Positions 1 through 12,519 are shown, numbered from the stretch's first letter. The stretch: 64,000 nucleotides of DNA from Dryococelus australis (GCA_029891345.1 CM057002.1:65800590-65864589); one strand, 5' to 3'. The notes: generated from the sequence alone by a model not told the origin. A program made the numbers and translations.

Positions 1-2078
1 CAGTTGATTATTGGATGCGCTAAGTTCTACTCATTCATACTTCAAACTGACTTATTTTAATATTTCAGGTTCATGATTGTGTGTGGTTTAAAAAAATATT
101 CAGAGGCTGAATCGTGTAAATGTGTTATTTATTCATATTGACTAGCTGGATTTTGTCTAGTGAGTATGCACTTGTCAACATCAGATGTTATTGATGCAGT
201 TAAATTTCTCTCTTGTGTAAATTATGTTTCTAAGCCTGAACTCACGTTACATTTAAGACTCACTCACATTATGTATAAGACTCAAGTAATTGCACATTAT
301 TATTCACATAGTATTTCGAAATTTGCGATTCGACGCATGCAATTTATTCATATGTAGAACACTCTGAATTCCTCAAATGTTTAATTGCATTTCGAAAACA
401 GATCGTTTAACACGTAAATCGCACCTTTCAACGGTGCCTATCTACAAGCTACACCCACCAAAAAAACACAACATTTACATATAGGCCACTCGTAGGAATC
501 CTTTAAACACTCTGAATTTCTCTTACGTGTTAAATATATTCGTGAAAATCGACTATCTACCACCAACATCCCTACAAAAACCTCAAAGTTAGACAAATAT
601 TATAACAAATTAGCCGTAGCCCACTCTTGCATTCAACTCGACATCTATATAAGAAATTTTAACCCACCACTCTGGTCAGTCGACTGCGAGAGCTCCAAGG
701 GAGAGGACGTGCCAGAGCTCCTGTTAATCTCCTCCCCCACCTAAAAAGAAAGACAGAAGTACAACAAAATAATTAACCCTCCAAATTTAACCCTTTCATT
801 AAATATGACACTTTCAATTTTGGATAGGATTATTTTTTAAATCGTATTAAGATCTGATTAAAATCGAATTAACCCTTTCAATAAATTTAATTAACCCTTT
901 GGTATCAAATTGATAATCAGATGAATTAAAAGTGGAGTGAAACCGGCATGCTCATACTACTTGCGACGCAGTTCAAGAACAGTTTGGCGGCGCCTTTAGC
1001 GTTCGAGACTCTTAAGGGCATATTACATTTTATTCTGAGTTATTGCGATTGAGAAAAATTATAAAAATTACAAAGATGAATATATTTAAAGACCACGTGC
1101 CATACCGATACGTAGGAACAGAATAATATCTCGTTTTAAACGACCTGCAGCCTAGACTTCACTGTCCTATGTATTTACGAACCTAAGTGTTCTGTTGATT
1201 CGCTGTTGTCCCAGGGTGTAGCCAGTTTTACCTCAGACCAGGTGACACGGTATTCAGTGAGAGATTCGGCCGGCTCTTAACGTCCAAGTAAAGAAACTGC
1301 CTATGAAGCACTGCAGCTGACAAACCATGAAGAACTCATAAAAAAAGCAGTACAGACACCATAAAAAATTTCAGAAAAGTGCGATTTATGCTGTACACGA
1401 AAGAATAATGTATATATTTTGCAACATTATAAGATATTTTACTAAAATAATAATTTTAAATGTAAAAAAAAATCGATGAACATATGCAGTATTTTTTAAC
1501 AAAATTTAAGTATATTTCAACTATGGATGATTCATAAAACAGAATTTCGAGAAAATCTTTGTCAAAGAATATCGTCATAATGTTTACTATGATTGTGTAT
1601 AAGAAAATTGTAATAATAATGATGGAGATAATTTTTATAATTCATTTTATGAGCGTACATTTGCCATAAACACTTGTGGCGGAAACTGACGCAAATAAAG
1701 TTAATTATGAAATTGATATGATATATTTTTACTGTGATTGTATTACACGTGATCACAGTCAATTTTATGACGATCTTTTTCGTAAAAAATAAAGTATCTC
1801 TTATAAATGCTGCTTTCCGAAGCATCCAAAACGGAAATGCGCTTAAATTTTGTTAAAAATGCCGACTGTATTGATCGATTAATTTTTTACAATTAAAAAG
1901 TATAGTTTAGTAAAATATTTTATAATTTTTCAAAATGTATACATTCTTCTTTGATATACAGCATAAATCACACTTTACTAACAATTTTTATGTTGTCTGT
2001 ACTAATCTTTTATGATTTCTTCACATTGCACAGTCTGGTGCAATGCCAATGCTCCATGGGCAGTTGCTTTACTTCAAC
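1..2078. other. No gene recognised
   Basis: AT-rich DNA. 1125-1300 weakly resembles the reverse of the hAT-like MITE at 4699-4951 (TAGACTTCACTGTCCTATGT). 780-905 repeats AACCCTTT(C/A) motifs irregularly. Nothing else. Confidence 0.6.
1375..1480 (+). repeat. Dispersed repeat, pair with 57640-57760
   Basis: GAAAGAATAATGTATATATT then TTGCAACATTATAAGAT matches 57670-57715 at about 75-80% by eye. Short and AT-rich, so weakly supported. Confidence 0.4.
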
Positions 2079-2272
2079 CTTAACAACCGATGAGGTTGAT
2101 TGAGGTGAGTACGGAGCAGCACCGGAATGGAAAAAAGGGAGGGGAACGGGAGATCCCCGAGAAAACCGCCAACCTGCGTCATTGTCAGGCACGATTTCCA
2201 CATGCGAAAATCCGGGAGTGACTCTGCCCGGGTGAGAGGTGAGCAGGCTAACCGCTTAGCCACCGCGGGCTA
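2079..2272 (-). mobile_element. tRNA-derived SINE, family 1, internally deleted
   Basis: Same family on the minus strand: body and A-box region (TGAGCAGGCTAACCGC on plus) are present, but the stretch holding the B box is missing. Confidence 0.8.
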
Positions 2273-2546
2273 CGGGTTTCAGTGCTTGATTTCTTACAGG
2301 TGTGTTATTCGCTCCGAGTTCACCTGCGACCCTATCGTCCACATTAAAAAAATTAACATGTGTTTGAGGACTAGCTTGTTCTAAATTGAACTTGCGAACT
2401 TCTTTTGTAGTCCGTACCGATATGGCATGAGTTTTCGTCACATAAGGAATACCAGACGAGTTCATCGTACATTCGAGAAGAAAAGCAAAGTGACAGACAC
2501 AGTGGTAAACCAATGGACTTGCATTCAGGAAAACTCTTAGTTCAAT

Positions 2547-2803
2547 GGGGCCGCTGTGGGTGAGTGGTTAGACTACTCGCCTCCCACGTTGGCGAACGGG
2601 GTTTGATTCCCGGCGGGGTCGCCCCGGAGTTTCACACGTGGAAATCACGTCCAGGACAATGTCACTGGTTGGCGGGTTTTCACAGGCATCTCCCGTTTCC
2701 TCCGCCCTTGGATTCCGGCGCTGCTCCATACTCACCTCTCTTCACCCTCATCGGCTCTCAAGACCTCACTGTTAAGAGCCGTCCAAACATCCCCACTCCA
2801 CTC
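2547..2803 (+). mobile_element. tRNA-derived SINE, family 1
   Basis: A box GTGGGTGAGTGGTTAGAC and B box GGTTTGATTCCC, followed by the family body (CGGCGCTGCTCCATACTCAC, CTCAAGACCTCACTGTTAAG). This is RNA polymerase III promoter architecture. A duplication is suggested by CTCTTA on both sides but is not clean. Confidence 0.85.
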
Positions 2804-3073
2804 TTAACTCCACCAATTATCAACACCTTGAGGACTACGACTGATTGTAGCTCGGATGAAACTTGTATGAATACTTCTCTGGTAATTAAAAAAAAAAAAA
2901 TTGTACACTATTGAAGTGTTACAATGATGGACCGTGAATCTCGTTATATTCGCAAGAACATTCAACTGGAACATGGCCGACTCGAGATAACATGGTCGTT
3001 AGCTTGTCGAAAATGAAAGAATGACGTGTTGTTCACCAATAGGATGGAGCTTAGTTAGAATATTGACTAATAG

Positions 3074-3425
3074 ATAGAATTTCGTGACAATATTTCCGCG
3101 TTTGCTAGACGTCAATAACCTACGGGCGACCCAGAGGTTGTGGAGTTGAGCTAAAGTCTTATACCGAAACACCTACTTCTTCCAATCACGGATGTGGAGT
3201 TAAGGTAAAGTCTTATACCGAAACACCTACTTCTTTCAATCACGGATGTGGAGTTAAGCTAAAGTCTTATACCGAAACACCTACTTCTTCCAATCACGGA
3301 TGTGGAGTTAAGCTAAAGTCTTATACCGAAACACCTACTTCTTCCAATCACGGACGTGGAGTTGAGCTAAAGTCTTATAAAACTCAACTAGACATGAAAC
3401 CTTTTCTCGAAAATCGGGTTTCGCT
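3074..3425. mobile_element. hAT-like MITE expanded by a tandem repeat
   Basis: Flanked by the perfect 8-bp duplication ACTAATAG (3066-3073 and 3426-3433). The ends carry diverged GAATTTCGTG and CGAAAATCGGG motifs of the TAGGGACACCCG group. The interior holds the 54-bp array. Confidence 0.7.
3139..3380 (+). repeat. 54-bp tandem repeat, about 4.4 copies
   Basis: Units start at 3139, 3193, 3247, 3301 and 3355 (TGTGGAGTTAAGCTAAAGTC; each full unit carries CCAATCACGG). The array lies inside a hAT-like MITE (3074-3425), whose ordinary copies hold one related unit. Confidence 0.95.
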
Positions 3426-3544
3426 ACTAATAGAACATGACGCACGTGCAGTTGAATCTATAGCCGACTCCATTCTAGCTTGCTTTTGACGCTCGTAAAA
3501 GTGTTAAGGTGGCGGCCTGGTGCAAGGAACTTTACACGTCTGAG

Positions 3545-3715
3545 GGCTAAAGGCGTGAGGGCGCTAGGGGCGACCGAGACATGCGCATCAACTCTCTCAT
3601 CGCCTCTACGCGCAAAGCACTGAACAGTCTTGCCGTCGATAACGCGCCTCTATGAGACTTTCAGCGGAGACCCCATCATTTTATGAAGTAATAATAAATA
3701 TAGAGGTTTGATGCA
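3545..3715 (+). repeat. Unrecognised dispersed repeat of about 180 bp, copy 1
   Basis: Shares CATCGCCTCTACGCGCAAAG, CTGAAC, and ACTTTCAGCGGAGACCC with 12520-12697 and 46625-46803. No tRNA-like boxes and no terminal inverted repeats seen. Confidence 0.65.
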
Positions 3716-3879
3716 CGTCCCTATTTCTTTTTTTATTTTTTGTACCGGATTGTTTATAATTAAAAATGACTGTGAAAACACCCGTTTGAGCCAATTTCAC
3801 TATCACAAAAACTTGCTTTAGAGATAAATGGAGGAACGGGAAAACGTTTACAGACACGTAACGTTTCTTAACACTTTGT

Positions 3880-4300
3880 GGACTATGCTCGGGTGTAGCT
3901 CGAGCAAAGATAATATGGAAATTTCTTTGTTGTTCAGAACAAAAATCGCTTGGATGTGCAGTCTTTGTTTGCCTAGTGTCTAAAATTACCTCATAATAAC
4001 ACCACGGCGTTGTAACAATAATATTGCTAACGACAGAATTGGTTTTTTTAATAATCACACAAAGGTACATGATTGGTTGTAAATCCTTTTATACGGTAAA
4101 GGACGATTGATTGGGTCATTATCAGCTGAGCTCTCCATTAGTTGATGACCGGCCAATAATGAACGCTGTAAAGTGCAGGGTAGGGTCCGATGTGATACGG
4201 AGAAATAGGACGATGGTGAGTTCTAACACAGACACCAACGGAACCAGCGTTCTTGCAGTAGTGTGTATAGCTGACTCATTTCTAATCTGTCTTAAGTGCT
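3880..4300 (+). repeat. Dispersed repeat, copy 1 of 2
   Basis: Colinear match to 18430-18842: GGTGTAGCTCGAGCAAAGAT, GACCGGCCAATAATGAACG, GAACCAGCGTTCTTGCAGTA, CTCATTTCTAATCTGTCTT. No terminal repeats identified, no coding capacity. Confidence 0.65.
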
Positions 4301-4698
4301 AGTAAATATGTGCAGACTTCACAATATGTTAAATGTTATTCCTAAGCAGTCCGCACTCAGATGCGTTGTACGGTTACTTATAAAACGTTTTCTTCTGGAA
4401 CGGTGCACTCCGTTCGGCGACCTACCCAGGCGGCCACCTTAAGCCTGGAACCAATTGTAGTCAATCTCATCCATGCGTTCGGTTCGCCGCCTTCAACTCA
4501 CTTTCCTCTTAACGTTCTGTGCACGGCGGAACGAAACAAGGTCGCGTTGTTGTGCTGTCATGTGCGTCTCGTGCAGATAAAGGAACATCCACAAGGTTAC
4601 CGCTAGAACGAAACCTTCGGTGCGCTGAACGAGATCTCGTGCGTGGGACTCACTGGATTGTAATAAACTGTTCATATTGTCAGTCACCAGGCACGGGT

Positions 4699-4951
4699 CT
4701 TTAGTCATTTTCGAATTCATTTTAGGAGAAGCTAGATGTCAAAAACATGTATTAGAGACGCCCAGGTCAAGTCTGAGCCAATAACAGAACTGAAAGAAAA
4801 CAAGCACCAAATCCTATGTCGTCTGGTCTGAGGTAAAATTGGCTACACACTGGAGCAGCAGCCAATGAACAGAAAGACGAGTCTTGAAAATACATAGGGC
4901 AGTGGAATCTGGCCTGCAGGTCGTGTAAAATGCGAAATTTCCCTGACCCTA
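4699..4951. mobile_element. hAT-like MITE, related to 23754-24055
   Basis: Interior and right end (GCGAAATTTCCCTGACCCTA) match 23754-24055; left end decayed. Contains GAGCCAATAAC and GCCAATGAACAG. Confidence 0.65.
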
Positions 4952-5394
4952 ATTATAATTCAATACCCAAGGCAGAAGATACATAAGTATGTGTTAGTTT
5001 GATGTGTGGTACGGAGCCTCCGTTCTTCCTATTACAGAAATTAAACTTTACGTGAGAGGTAGTGTTTAGAACTAAGTGTGCGTGCTAATTATTTAATTTG
5101 TGGTGAACCATCTTAAGTCAACGCCATCAACACTGAACTTGTAATCGATAGGGACATCCATATCGCGAACATAATTCCACGGAAGCTGTATTTCAATGTC
5201 TTACCAGCACTCCTACAGTACTCCTTCTGTTGTTGGCAGCGTGCTTTCGTCGAAGACAGTGTGGTATTTTACTGGGTCAATGAGAATTATGTTATTGCTT
5301 TACTGAACGTCTGTGATTCGCTGGCAGGCACCGGAGACGCGCAGCAGTTGAAACCATCCAATAGCAAATGTAGACTGGAGTTTAAGGGTATTAT

Positions 5395-5679
5395 TAGGGA
5401 CACCCGAATTTCGCGAAAAGATTTCCGCACATGCTAGATTTCAATACAATACGGGCGTTCCAGTAGTTTTATTTTCCTTATTGGCTGTGTGTCTTTGTGA
5501 GAAGACATTTTTCTACTTGACTGGCCAATCGGAGTTAGATAACTATAATACTGTACGTCGCACGTAGGCACCTAAGACACGTAACATGGAACCCTTCCAA
5601 TCACGAAAGTGGATCTGAGTTTAAGTGTTATGAAATACAACTGGTCGTGAAATATATTCGCGAAAATCGGGTATCCCTA
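5395..5679. mobile_element. hAT-like MITE (TAGGGACACCCG group)
   Basis: Inverted ends TAGGGACACCCGAATTTCGC and CGCGAAAATCGGGTATCCCTA. 8-bp duplication GGTATTAT/GGTATCAT (one mismatch) at 5387-5394 and 5680-5687. TAGGG fits the YARNG end rule and 8-bp duplications of the hAT superfamily. Interior has CCAAT or ATTGG near 5479, 5524 and 5588. Confidence 0.8.
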
Positions 5680-5687
5680 GGTATCAT

Positions 5688-6658
5688 GTACCTGCGCGTC
5701 CAAGGTCTAGAAGCAAGGGAGCGATACGGGCGACAGTAACACGCACGCCTAGTGCCTCATCGCTCGTACGCACAAGGCGTGCAGTGTTTACGGCGTGACA
5801 CTGTTCTGTACAAATTAGATCTGTAACAGTGAGGTTTTATCACACGCGATGAAAGACCACAGATTTTACTACGTCCATATCGTTGTACTTTTCACTTGCC
5901 GCTTAAGTAAACTGCACAGGCAAGCTTTAAAAATGCAATATTTGACCACGTTCACGAATTTTTTTCTCAAAGAATACACTAAATATGACAAAAGTAAAAC
6001 GATAGGGATATAGACAATTGTTTTTGATCCTTTTTGTAAAAAATTCGTATATCGATTACTTATATTTACCGAGATACGTGTTTGCGCGCAAAGGACGATT
6101 TCACAGAAAATGTTCCCGTGCATAATCCCCTTGAGAGCATTGAAATAAACTTGATCGGAATTTTGTTTTCCGCAAAAGTCAAGAGTTCCTATAGTAATCT
6201 AGCATGCTACGGTTCAATTTAATATCTAACCATCGCAATTTTGGTATACTGAGGAATACAGAGGTGAAGAATCTCGCGAGTTCCAGCAGCGAACGACAGC
6301 GAAATGGCGTTTCTGGCCAGAAACATGCTGAAGCAACGTCCCCGCCAATCAACGTCAAGTGACATGCGACCCAGCCGATAGATAACCTTTCGCAGCACGT
6401 AGTAGCCAATCTGATACAAGCCTCCTCCCCCCTTTTTTTTTCCAGGACCTCGCGCAGCCAATCAGAGAGTGAGTACGCCCACATCAAAAGAATAAGCACA
6501 CTATTTCTTCTCTGTATATTTATCTACTCTGTAATTTTAAGGTTGTTAAGTCATACCTACGAATCAAATCCGGCAATTCGCGTAACACTCTCGTGAGCCC
6601 CGTCAACAAGTTTTGTTGCTAGCATTTCAACATTTCTGTTGCGACTAAAGAACACATT
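5688..6658. other. No gene recognised
   Basis: After the partial 180-bp repeat, AT-rich DNA. 6290-6500 is a moderately GC-rich stretch with three CCAAT motifs (CGCCAATCAACG, AGCCAATCTG, AGCCAATCAGAGAG), probably a decayed MITE. The minus-strand open frames there look accidental. Confidence 0.55.
5700..5800 (+). repeat. Unrecognised dispersed repeat of about 180 bp, partial copy
   Basis: Matches the first half (GGGAGCG, GACAGTAACACGCACGCC, CATCGCTCGTACGCACAAGG) and then GTGCAGTGTT. Confidence 0.45.
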
Positions 6659-6916
6659 AGAGGCCGCGGTGGTTGAGCGGTTAGCCTGCTCGCCTCCCAC
6701 CAAGGCGAATAGGGTCCAATCCCCGGCCGGGTCACTCCGGGATTTTCGCATGTGGGGATCGTTCCGGACGATGCCGCTGCTCGGCGAGTTTTCTCGGGGA
6801 CCTCCCGTTTCCCCCCGCCCTTTCATTCCGGCGCTGCTCCATACTCATCTCAGTCACCCTCATCGGTTCTCAATACCTCGCTGTTAAGAGCTGCCCAAAT
6901 CTCTTCACCCACTCAC
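6659..6916 (+). mobile_element. tRNA-derived SINE, family 1, with clear TSD
   Basis: A box GTGGTTGAGCGGTTAGCC, B-box-like GGTCCAATCCC and full body. Flanked by the perfect 9-bp duplication GAACACATT (6650-6658 and 6917-6925). Confidence 0.9.
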
Positions 6917-6954
6917 GAACACATTGTTGTCTACCAACACAATGAATTTATTGG

Positions 6955-7160
6955 TAGAGACCTGCAAAGTTAGCTGTATTATTTAAGACCGACTTCAGCC
7001 ATTGGCCAAAAATATGTTAGGCACGCCTCGTAGAACACATGAGCCAATAATATAAGTTCAGCGGTAGAGTGGCCAATCTCTTATAAGCAGACCAAGCAGA
7101 TAGGTGACGATGATTGAAGTGCAGCGCCAATCAAACCACGGAATGTGATCACTTTTGTAT
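6955..7160. mobile_element. hAT-like MITE relic
   Basis: Begins TAGAGACCTGCAAAGTTAGC and contains GAGCCAATAATAT, GGCCAATCTC and GCCAATCAAACC; the right end is not recognisable. Confidence 0.45.
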
Positions 7161-7199
7161 AAGTTTTCTTTCCTTCTTATGACTGCAACATTCTAGTAC

Positions 7200-8159
7200 T
7201 TGTTCCATGTTACAGAGAGATGGCAGACATCTATCTGGTGGGAGGCTTGGTTCTGGTCCCCATCACCAGGATCGCACAGCGCGACCCTGGTTGTAAACCA
7301 GCTGCGAACTAATTTCATATCACCCTGCACCAAACTCACAAAAATCTTTCTTCGCTAACTGACAACTCACCCTACATTCTCCCGTTCCAATCCAGTTCAA
7401 ATGAATTTATTTTAACCTCCGCGACTATCTCTTTAGATTTTCCCAGGCTTTCTCCGCTTAGCCTGGTTTGCTATGCTCTTTCACCTAGCCCTTCTTCTTT
7501 GGGAGGGGGTGGGGGTCCATGGCTACAATTGCGGCCATGGCACCAGACAGCCCTGTTATAGCCGCTATGTATGCGCCCTGTTTCCCTTTTTATCATAATA
7601 AATCCAACCTAAAGTGTATAGAGCTTGCCCTGAGACGCATCCCATTTTCCAACCAACTTAGCTACTAACATGCATTCCGGAGGGCACACAGAACTGTGGA
7701 GGTGCTCATGTTGGCGTAGCGGGATTTGGAGGCTCGCCAATAAAAAAAAAAAAAAAGTATAAAGCGTTGGAGTATATCCTGTCACCGAAAGATAGCGCGA
7801 ATTTTGCATGGCTCTTTTTATGGGTGATCGCTACGGCTACAAGCTTTTCTTGATAAGATTTCCGGACTAGTTGTGCGTACTTGCAAAACACTTCAGCCCA
7901 GATCCACTTGCGTGATTGGATGATTTCAATAGCCACAAGTCTTAGGTGCCTGCCAGCGAATAACAGACGTTCAGTTGTGAGGTAAATCATTTCTCAATAG
8001 TACAGTTCGATAAGCGAATGTCTTCTCGCAAAGACACTTGGCCAAGAGGGAACGAAAGTATAGTGCGATCTCGTAGTGTACTGAGGTGTAAGCTGAGCGT
8101 GAATCTTTTCGCGAAAAACAGGCCGCCATAACGAATATTAAAGTCGTTTTGTAGTTGCC
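7200..8159. other. No gene recognised
   Basis: Contains a G-rich run (7498-7516), a poly(A) run (7741-7755) and, at about 7806-8131, a diverged relic of the hAT-like TAGGGACACCCG group (ends in CGCGAAAAACAGGCCGCC). No coding support. Confidence 0.5.
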
Positions 8160-9210
8160 ACGAAATACGGAAGTGACAAAAAAATGTTGGTGGTGAGACA
8201 AAATCTTCTGTGAGTTATACAGGATGGAACTGAACTCTACCGACAAACTTCTGCAGGTGATTCCTCGTCAAAAATAGGTCGAATATATGTATACGACATA
8301 TAAGTAGCCTAAGTGTATTCCGAAGGTGTACAATCGCCCTTGAAACAGAAGTTGAAGCAGACTCTCATTGTTAGTAACACATCCAGAATGAGAGACAAAC
8401 ATCTGAATTTCTGGATGATGCATTATTGAACGATGCATTATTGAACGAAGAAGGGTAAACCAAAATAAAAAAACTGCAGTTGTTAACCCCTTTCCATAAA
8501 AACTGCAGTTGTTAACCACTTTCCATAAAAACGGATGGATTGGAAACCCATTTGTGCATTCAAAACTTTAATTGTCCGATAATTTTTGTTTCTTCCTGCG
8601 GATTTGCAATCTACCGTGCACAGTGCATGAGAAAGCTGTCTCGTGTTTTTACGCTAAACACAACCGTTTCCCAGAACGTAATGCATTATGATCAAATATT
8701 GCAAACGTTGCAATTAATGACGTATTAATTTCCAGAAAACGGTTGTGGTTACCGCAAAACACAAGAAGGCATTTTCATTCACCGTGGATGGTATTATTAC
8801 TAAGCCGCAGGAACAAAGCAAAAAATATCGGGCATTAAAATTCTTAAATGTAGAAATGGAATTCCAACCCATCCGTTTTTATGGAAGAGGGTTGATAACC
8901 GAGACAAATTTTTATGGTTCACACTTCATAGTTCAATAATGCATTATCTAGATACTAAGATATATGTCTCTCATTCTGGATGTGTTACTAACAATGAGAG
9001 TCTGCTTCAACTTCTGTTTCAAGGGCGATTGTACACCTTCGGAATACACTTAGGCTACTTATATGTCGTATACATATATTCGACCTATTTTTGACGAGGA
9101 ATCACCTGCAGAAGTTTGTCGGTATAGTTCGCTTCCAGCCTGTATATTGACAGGGGAATTTTGTGGCTAACAACAAATTATTCTCGTCACCATCAAAACT
9201 GGTTTCTATA
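8160..9210. repeat. Near-complete long palindrome (foldback-type inverted duplication)
   Basis: The left arm (8160 to about 8690) matches the reverse complement of the right arm (about 8705 to 9210). The best stretch is 8240-8400 against 8975-9120, nearly identical over about 150 bp and including ACTCTCATTGTTAGTAACAC and its complement. Similarity continues inward through CTGCAGTTGTTAACC and AAAACGGATGG to the apex, near GCAAACGTTGC. The left arm has an extra direct repeat (about 8467-8520). There is no coding capacity; open frames here are by-products. It is either a foldback-type DNA transposon or an inverted duplication of unknown origin. Confidence 0.85.
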
Positions 9211-9772
9211 GCAGGGATAATGGTTACATGTGACAGTGGAGGACAGACAGTAGAATGGTAGGAGGAAGTAAGCTGGGATTTTGAAAAATGTTCAGTTATC
9301 CGTGAAAAGACGATAAAATCAACGTGAAGACCATAGTGTCCAGACATATTCCTTCCTTCTGCATCCAGTCTGTCATCTTAGCATAAAACTGACGTACCCT
9401 CGGTTTCTCAATGTCTTGTCTGTTTCTCGCGCTAGGACCACCTATACTCGCCATTCATCTTCGTTCATGACTTAGTTTCGTTGCCTTAACCCGAGCGGTC
9501 ATTTAGAAGTCTCATCACTACAAAATGTGGAAGCTTTCACCTTTGTGCCCTTTCGTAATTTATGTAAAAGCTTAGCGTCTCGTTGCTCGTACAATCAGAA
9601 CGGGGGAGAATCGGCCGTAGTTGGAGATACTGGAAAAACACCAAATAGTTTTCTGTCAATATATGTCCCTAAACTCTGTTTCTTAATACTTTTGTTACAG
9701 GACTGTACATTTTTTTTAACTTAGCTTAGCTTTTTGCAGACTAGTAAATAACGTTCAGGATTAGCGTATAAG

Positions 9773-10070
9773 TAAGAACACCCAAATTGGCGCGAAAAGA
9801 TTCCTGCACCTGCTGGTTTTCAACGACCTAAAGGTATACCAGCAGTTTCATTTTCCTCATTAACGGGGTGTTTTTGTGAGAAGGCATTTTCTTACTTGAC
9901 TCGCCAATCAGAATTAGGTTACTCCGAAACTGTACATACGCCTGTGATTAGCGGGCATATACCTAAGACGCGTAATACAAAAATCATCCATTCACGAAAG
10001 TGGATCTGATCTTAAGTGTTTCGAAATACATCTGGTCACCAAATATTTTCGCGAAGATCGGGTGTCCCTA
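9773..10070. mobile_element. hAT-like MITE (TAGGGACACCCG group)
   Basis: TAAGAACACCCAAATTGGCG at the left, CGAAGATCGGGTGTCCCTA at the right; duplication CGTATAAG/CGTACAAG (one mismatch) at 9765-9772 and 10071-10078. Confidence 0.8.
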
Positions 10071-10078
10071 CGTACAAG

Positions 10079-11029
10079 GATTCTAATTGGCCCGGTGGAA
10101 TGGGATAGCAACTTCGTTAATACTTGAGAGGTAATAACGAAAGAAAATTTTCTGGCGCGAGCAAAGCCCCCTGTAACCTAAGAATCAGTCAGTTTCTCCC
10201 AGACAAACCAGACTGTGTAGTCATTGATTTTATATACGGCCATTTAATTTATTAAACACGATAAACTTCATGGCATAACATTAATTATTAAAGTGTTTAC
10301 AAGTACCATTAATAATTTTTTATCACAGAAAATAGACTTATTACTGTGATGGCCTTGCTTAATCAAATTTAAGCGTATTTTCATACTGGATGTTTCAATA
10401 ACTCCATTTTGCAAAAGAAAATATATTTTTAAATCCCTTGGCATACACATTAATTTTCCATTTCAGATGTTGCAACAGAAAGAATTTTTGGCGTGCAAAG
10501 TACTTTTCTCATAAGAACTGACATTCTGTAACCTATGGGAAGTGTTTCAATAGACATATGGGACAAGAAGTAACCAATTATCAAATATTTGGCGTGTCAG
10601 CGGCAAACAATAGCATCGTCCAGGGATAGCGATGTCTTTATTGTTGTTAACTTATCGACTTGTGTAGCACCGACCATGATTTCGCATATTCTGCAAAATG
10701 TCAGACGTTGACAAATATACCTACTTAGGATAATATGTAAAGGGGTTAAAAATAGACTCTCGGTGAAAGATTTTTAACCCTTTCAGACCCACTTTAATTT
10801 ACGGTTTCAGGTGTTGCAAACAAAAACATTTATGAGGAGTACTGTACTTAAGTCCACACATCACTTGTTTCGTTGCCACAGCCAATGAGCCGTAGGCTAT
10901 ATGTTCGGCTACAGTAATATGAACCAATTATGACATAGACCAGTAAGAAGGTTTGCGAATCATTTACCCACAGGTAAGATCATTGGTCATTGAATTTCGC
11001 AGTGTGCAGTACGGACCAAAAATTGCCTA
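10079..11029. other. No gene recognised
   Basis: AT-rich. CTAATTGGCCCGGTGGAATG at about 10088 recurs in diverged form at about 12074 (ATTGGCCCAATTAAATG), a small shared repeat. CCAAT motifs near 10880 and 10924 suggest a decayed MITE. Confidence 0.5.
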
Positions 11030-11451
11030 TAGGCTGTTCACGGTAAAATGAGCACTTTAGAAAGCCCTACTTAAGATCTACTTGTCTACACGTTGTGTAT
11101 TCTTCCGCCTAATGTAAAATTAACATTGCCATCGGCCTCATCACTTTATTCCTGCGTCGATCAGCTGAAACTGCGGAATAATAAGAAAAGCAAATACGTT
11201 ACGGATCTTGTAATTTTTACTATTCGATGCATTTAAAAAAACAGAAAGCAAAATTAATAATTTAAGTTATCACAAATGGTTACCTAATACTATTTATTCG
11301 ACGTTAAGTTATGGGGCTATTTTCCATTTATCATTACCAACTTCACTGGGCGCACGTCACTCAGTGTGGCTGTTAAAATATATGCAGGCAGGGGCAGTAA
11401 CTTTTTTCTAAGGTTGATTTCAAAAGTGCTCACTTTATCGTGAACAGCCTT
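11030..11451 (+). mobile_element. Tc1/mariner-like MITE (family M1)
   Basis: Terminal inverted repeat TAGGCTGTTCACGGTAAA at the left and its near-complement (CTTTATCGTGAACAGCCTT) at the right, flanked by TA. The 420-bp interior has no coding capacity. TA duplications and CAG/TAG-starting ends suggest Tc1/mariner; the superfamily is inference. Confidence 0.85.
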
Positions 11452-12519
11452 TACACGTGCGTAATGTACACAATTGTGTACACTGGGCCTGAATGGGTTA
11501 ATAATTAAAATAAATATATTGAAGCAAAATATATTGCGGTGTTACAAAATATGTGCAATATTGTTTCACAAGTAACATAAATCGTACTTTACCGACATCA
11601 GTAGCGTAAGTAGTAGCTTGTCGTGCGTTGTGAATGCTGTAGAGTAAGGTTCAGTGCTCAAGTGTTAACCTCCATACTTCTGCCTTAAGGTCACTTGCTC
11701 CATACAGCGACGACTGGGCGTCCTTGAAGTGCGTCGAGCGACAGCAGACTAATAACCCGCTCTCGGCAGTTCGCGTGTTTAATTGCGGGCTGCCTACTCT
11801 GGCATTATTCCTCCACAGGCGGTCACTGCTGCAGCCACACAATCTTCGAGGCAAACTCTACATCGTACACGACCTAATACCCCTTGAAGTTTGTCGCAGT
11901 GGCGCTGAAACATACCGTAAACCTAAAGACAGTGCACAGTCGCGAATATGTTTTGAGCCAACATAACATCGAGAACCGATATTTTAACATTGTATGATTG
12001 GAAGATTAATATTTTAACTCGGCTAAGTTATTTGCAGACCAACCACAATAATTCTGCTTGGAGTATCGGACTCCTCATTGGCCCAATTAAATGGGATAGT
12101 ATCTTCATACTTGCGTGTCTACCAATAAGGAGAGGGAACCATCGGGCGTGTGTACAGTACGCTGGATCCTAGCCAGCAGAGTATACCTGTCTACGAAATA
12201 ATCTTTTGTCTCTACATAATGAATTTTATAAATGTATTCATAATATAATTTGAATGGTTTCACATGATAGTTTGATAATTATAAAGGCTGTGTTGTGTAT
12301 GGATTTAACTGTGATGATTATAGAACATCAGAGTTCATGTATGAATTATTTTAAAGCTCAGAGGATTCTATCCAATAAAAATAATATTCTATTGTCACGA
12401 GAATTCACACATCCGCAAAACGGTTACCTACCATTCGACAAGGATGCTTTACTAAATGTTACATAAAAAAGACAACAAATTAGGGACCTGCCTGCATTGT
12501 TTTTCTCCTTTTTTTATCC

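Noticed and set aside
2564-2914. tRNA-like A and B boxes suggesting a tRNA gene
   Set aside because: The sequence does not fold into a full tRNA and continues into the same body found at about ten other places, so it is a SINE.
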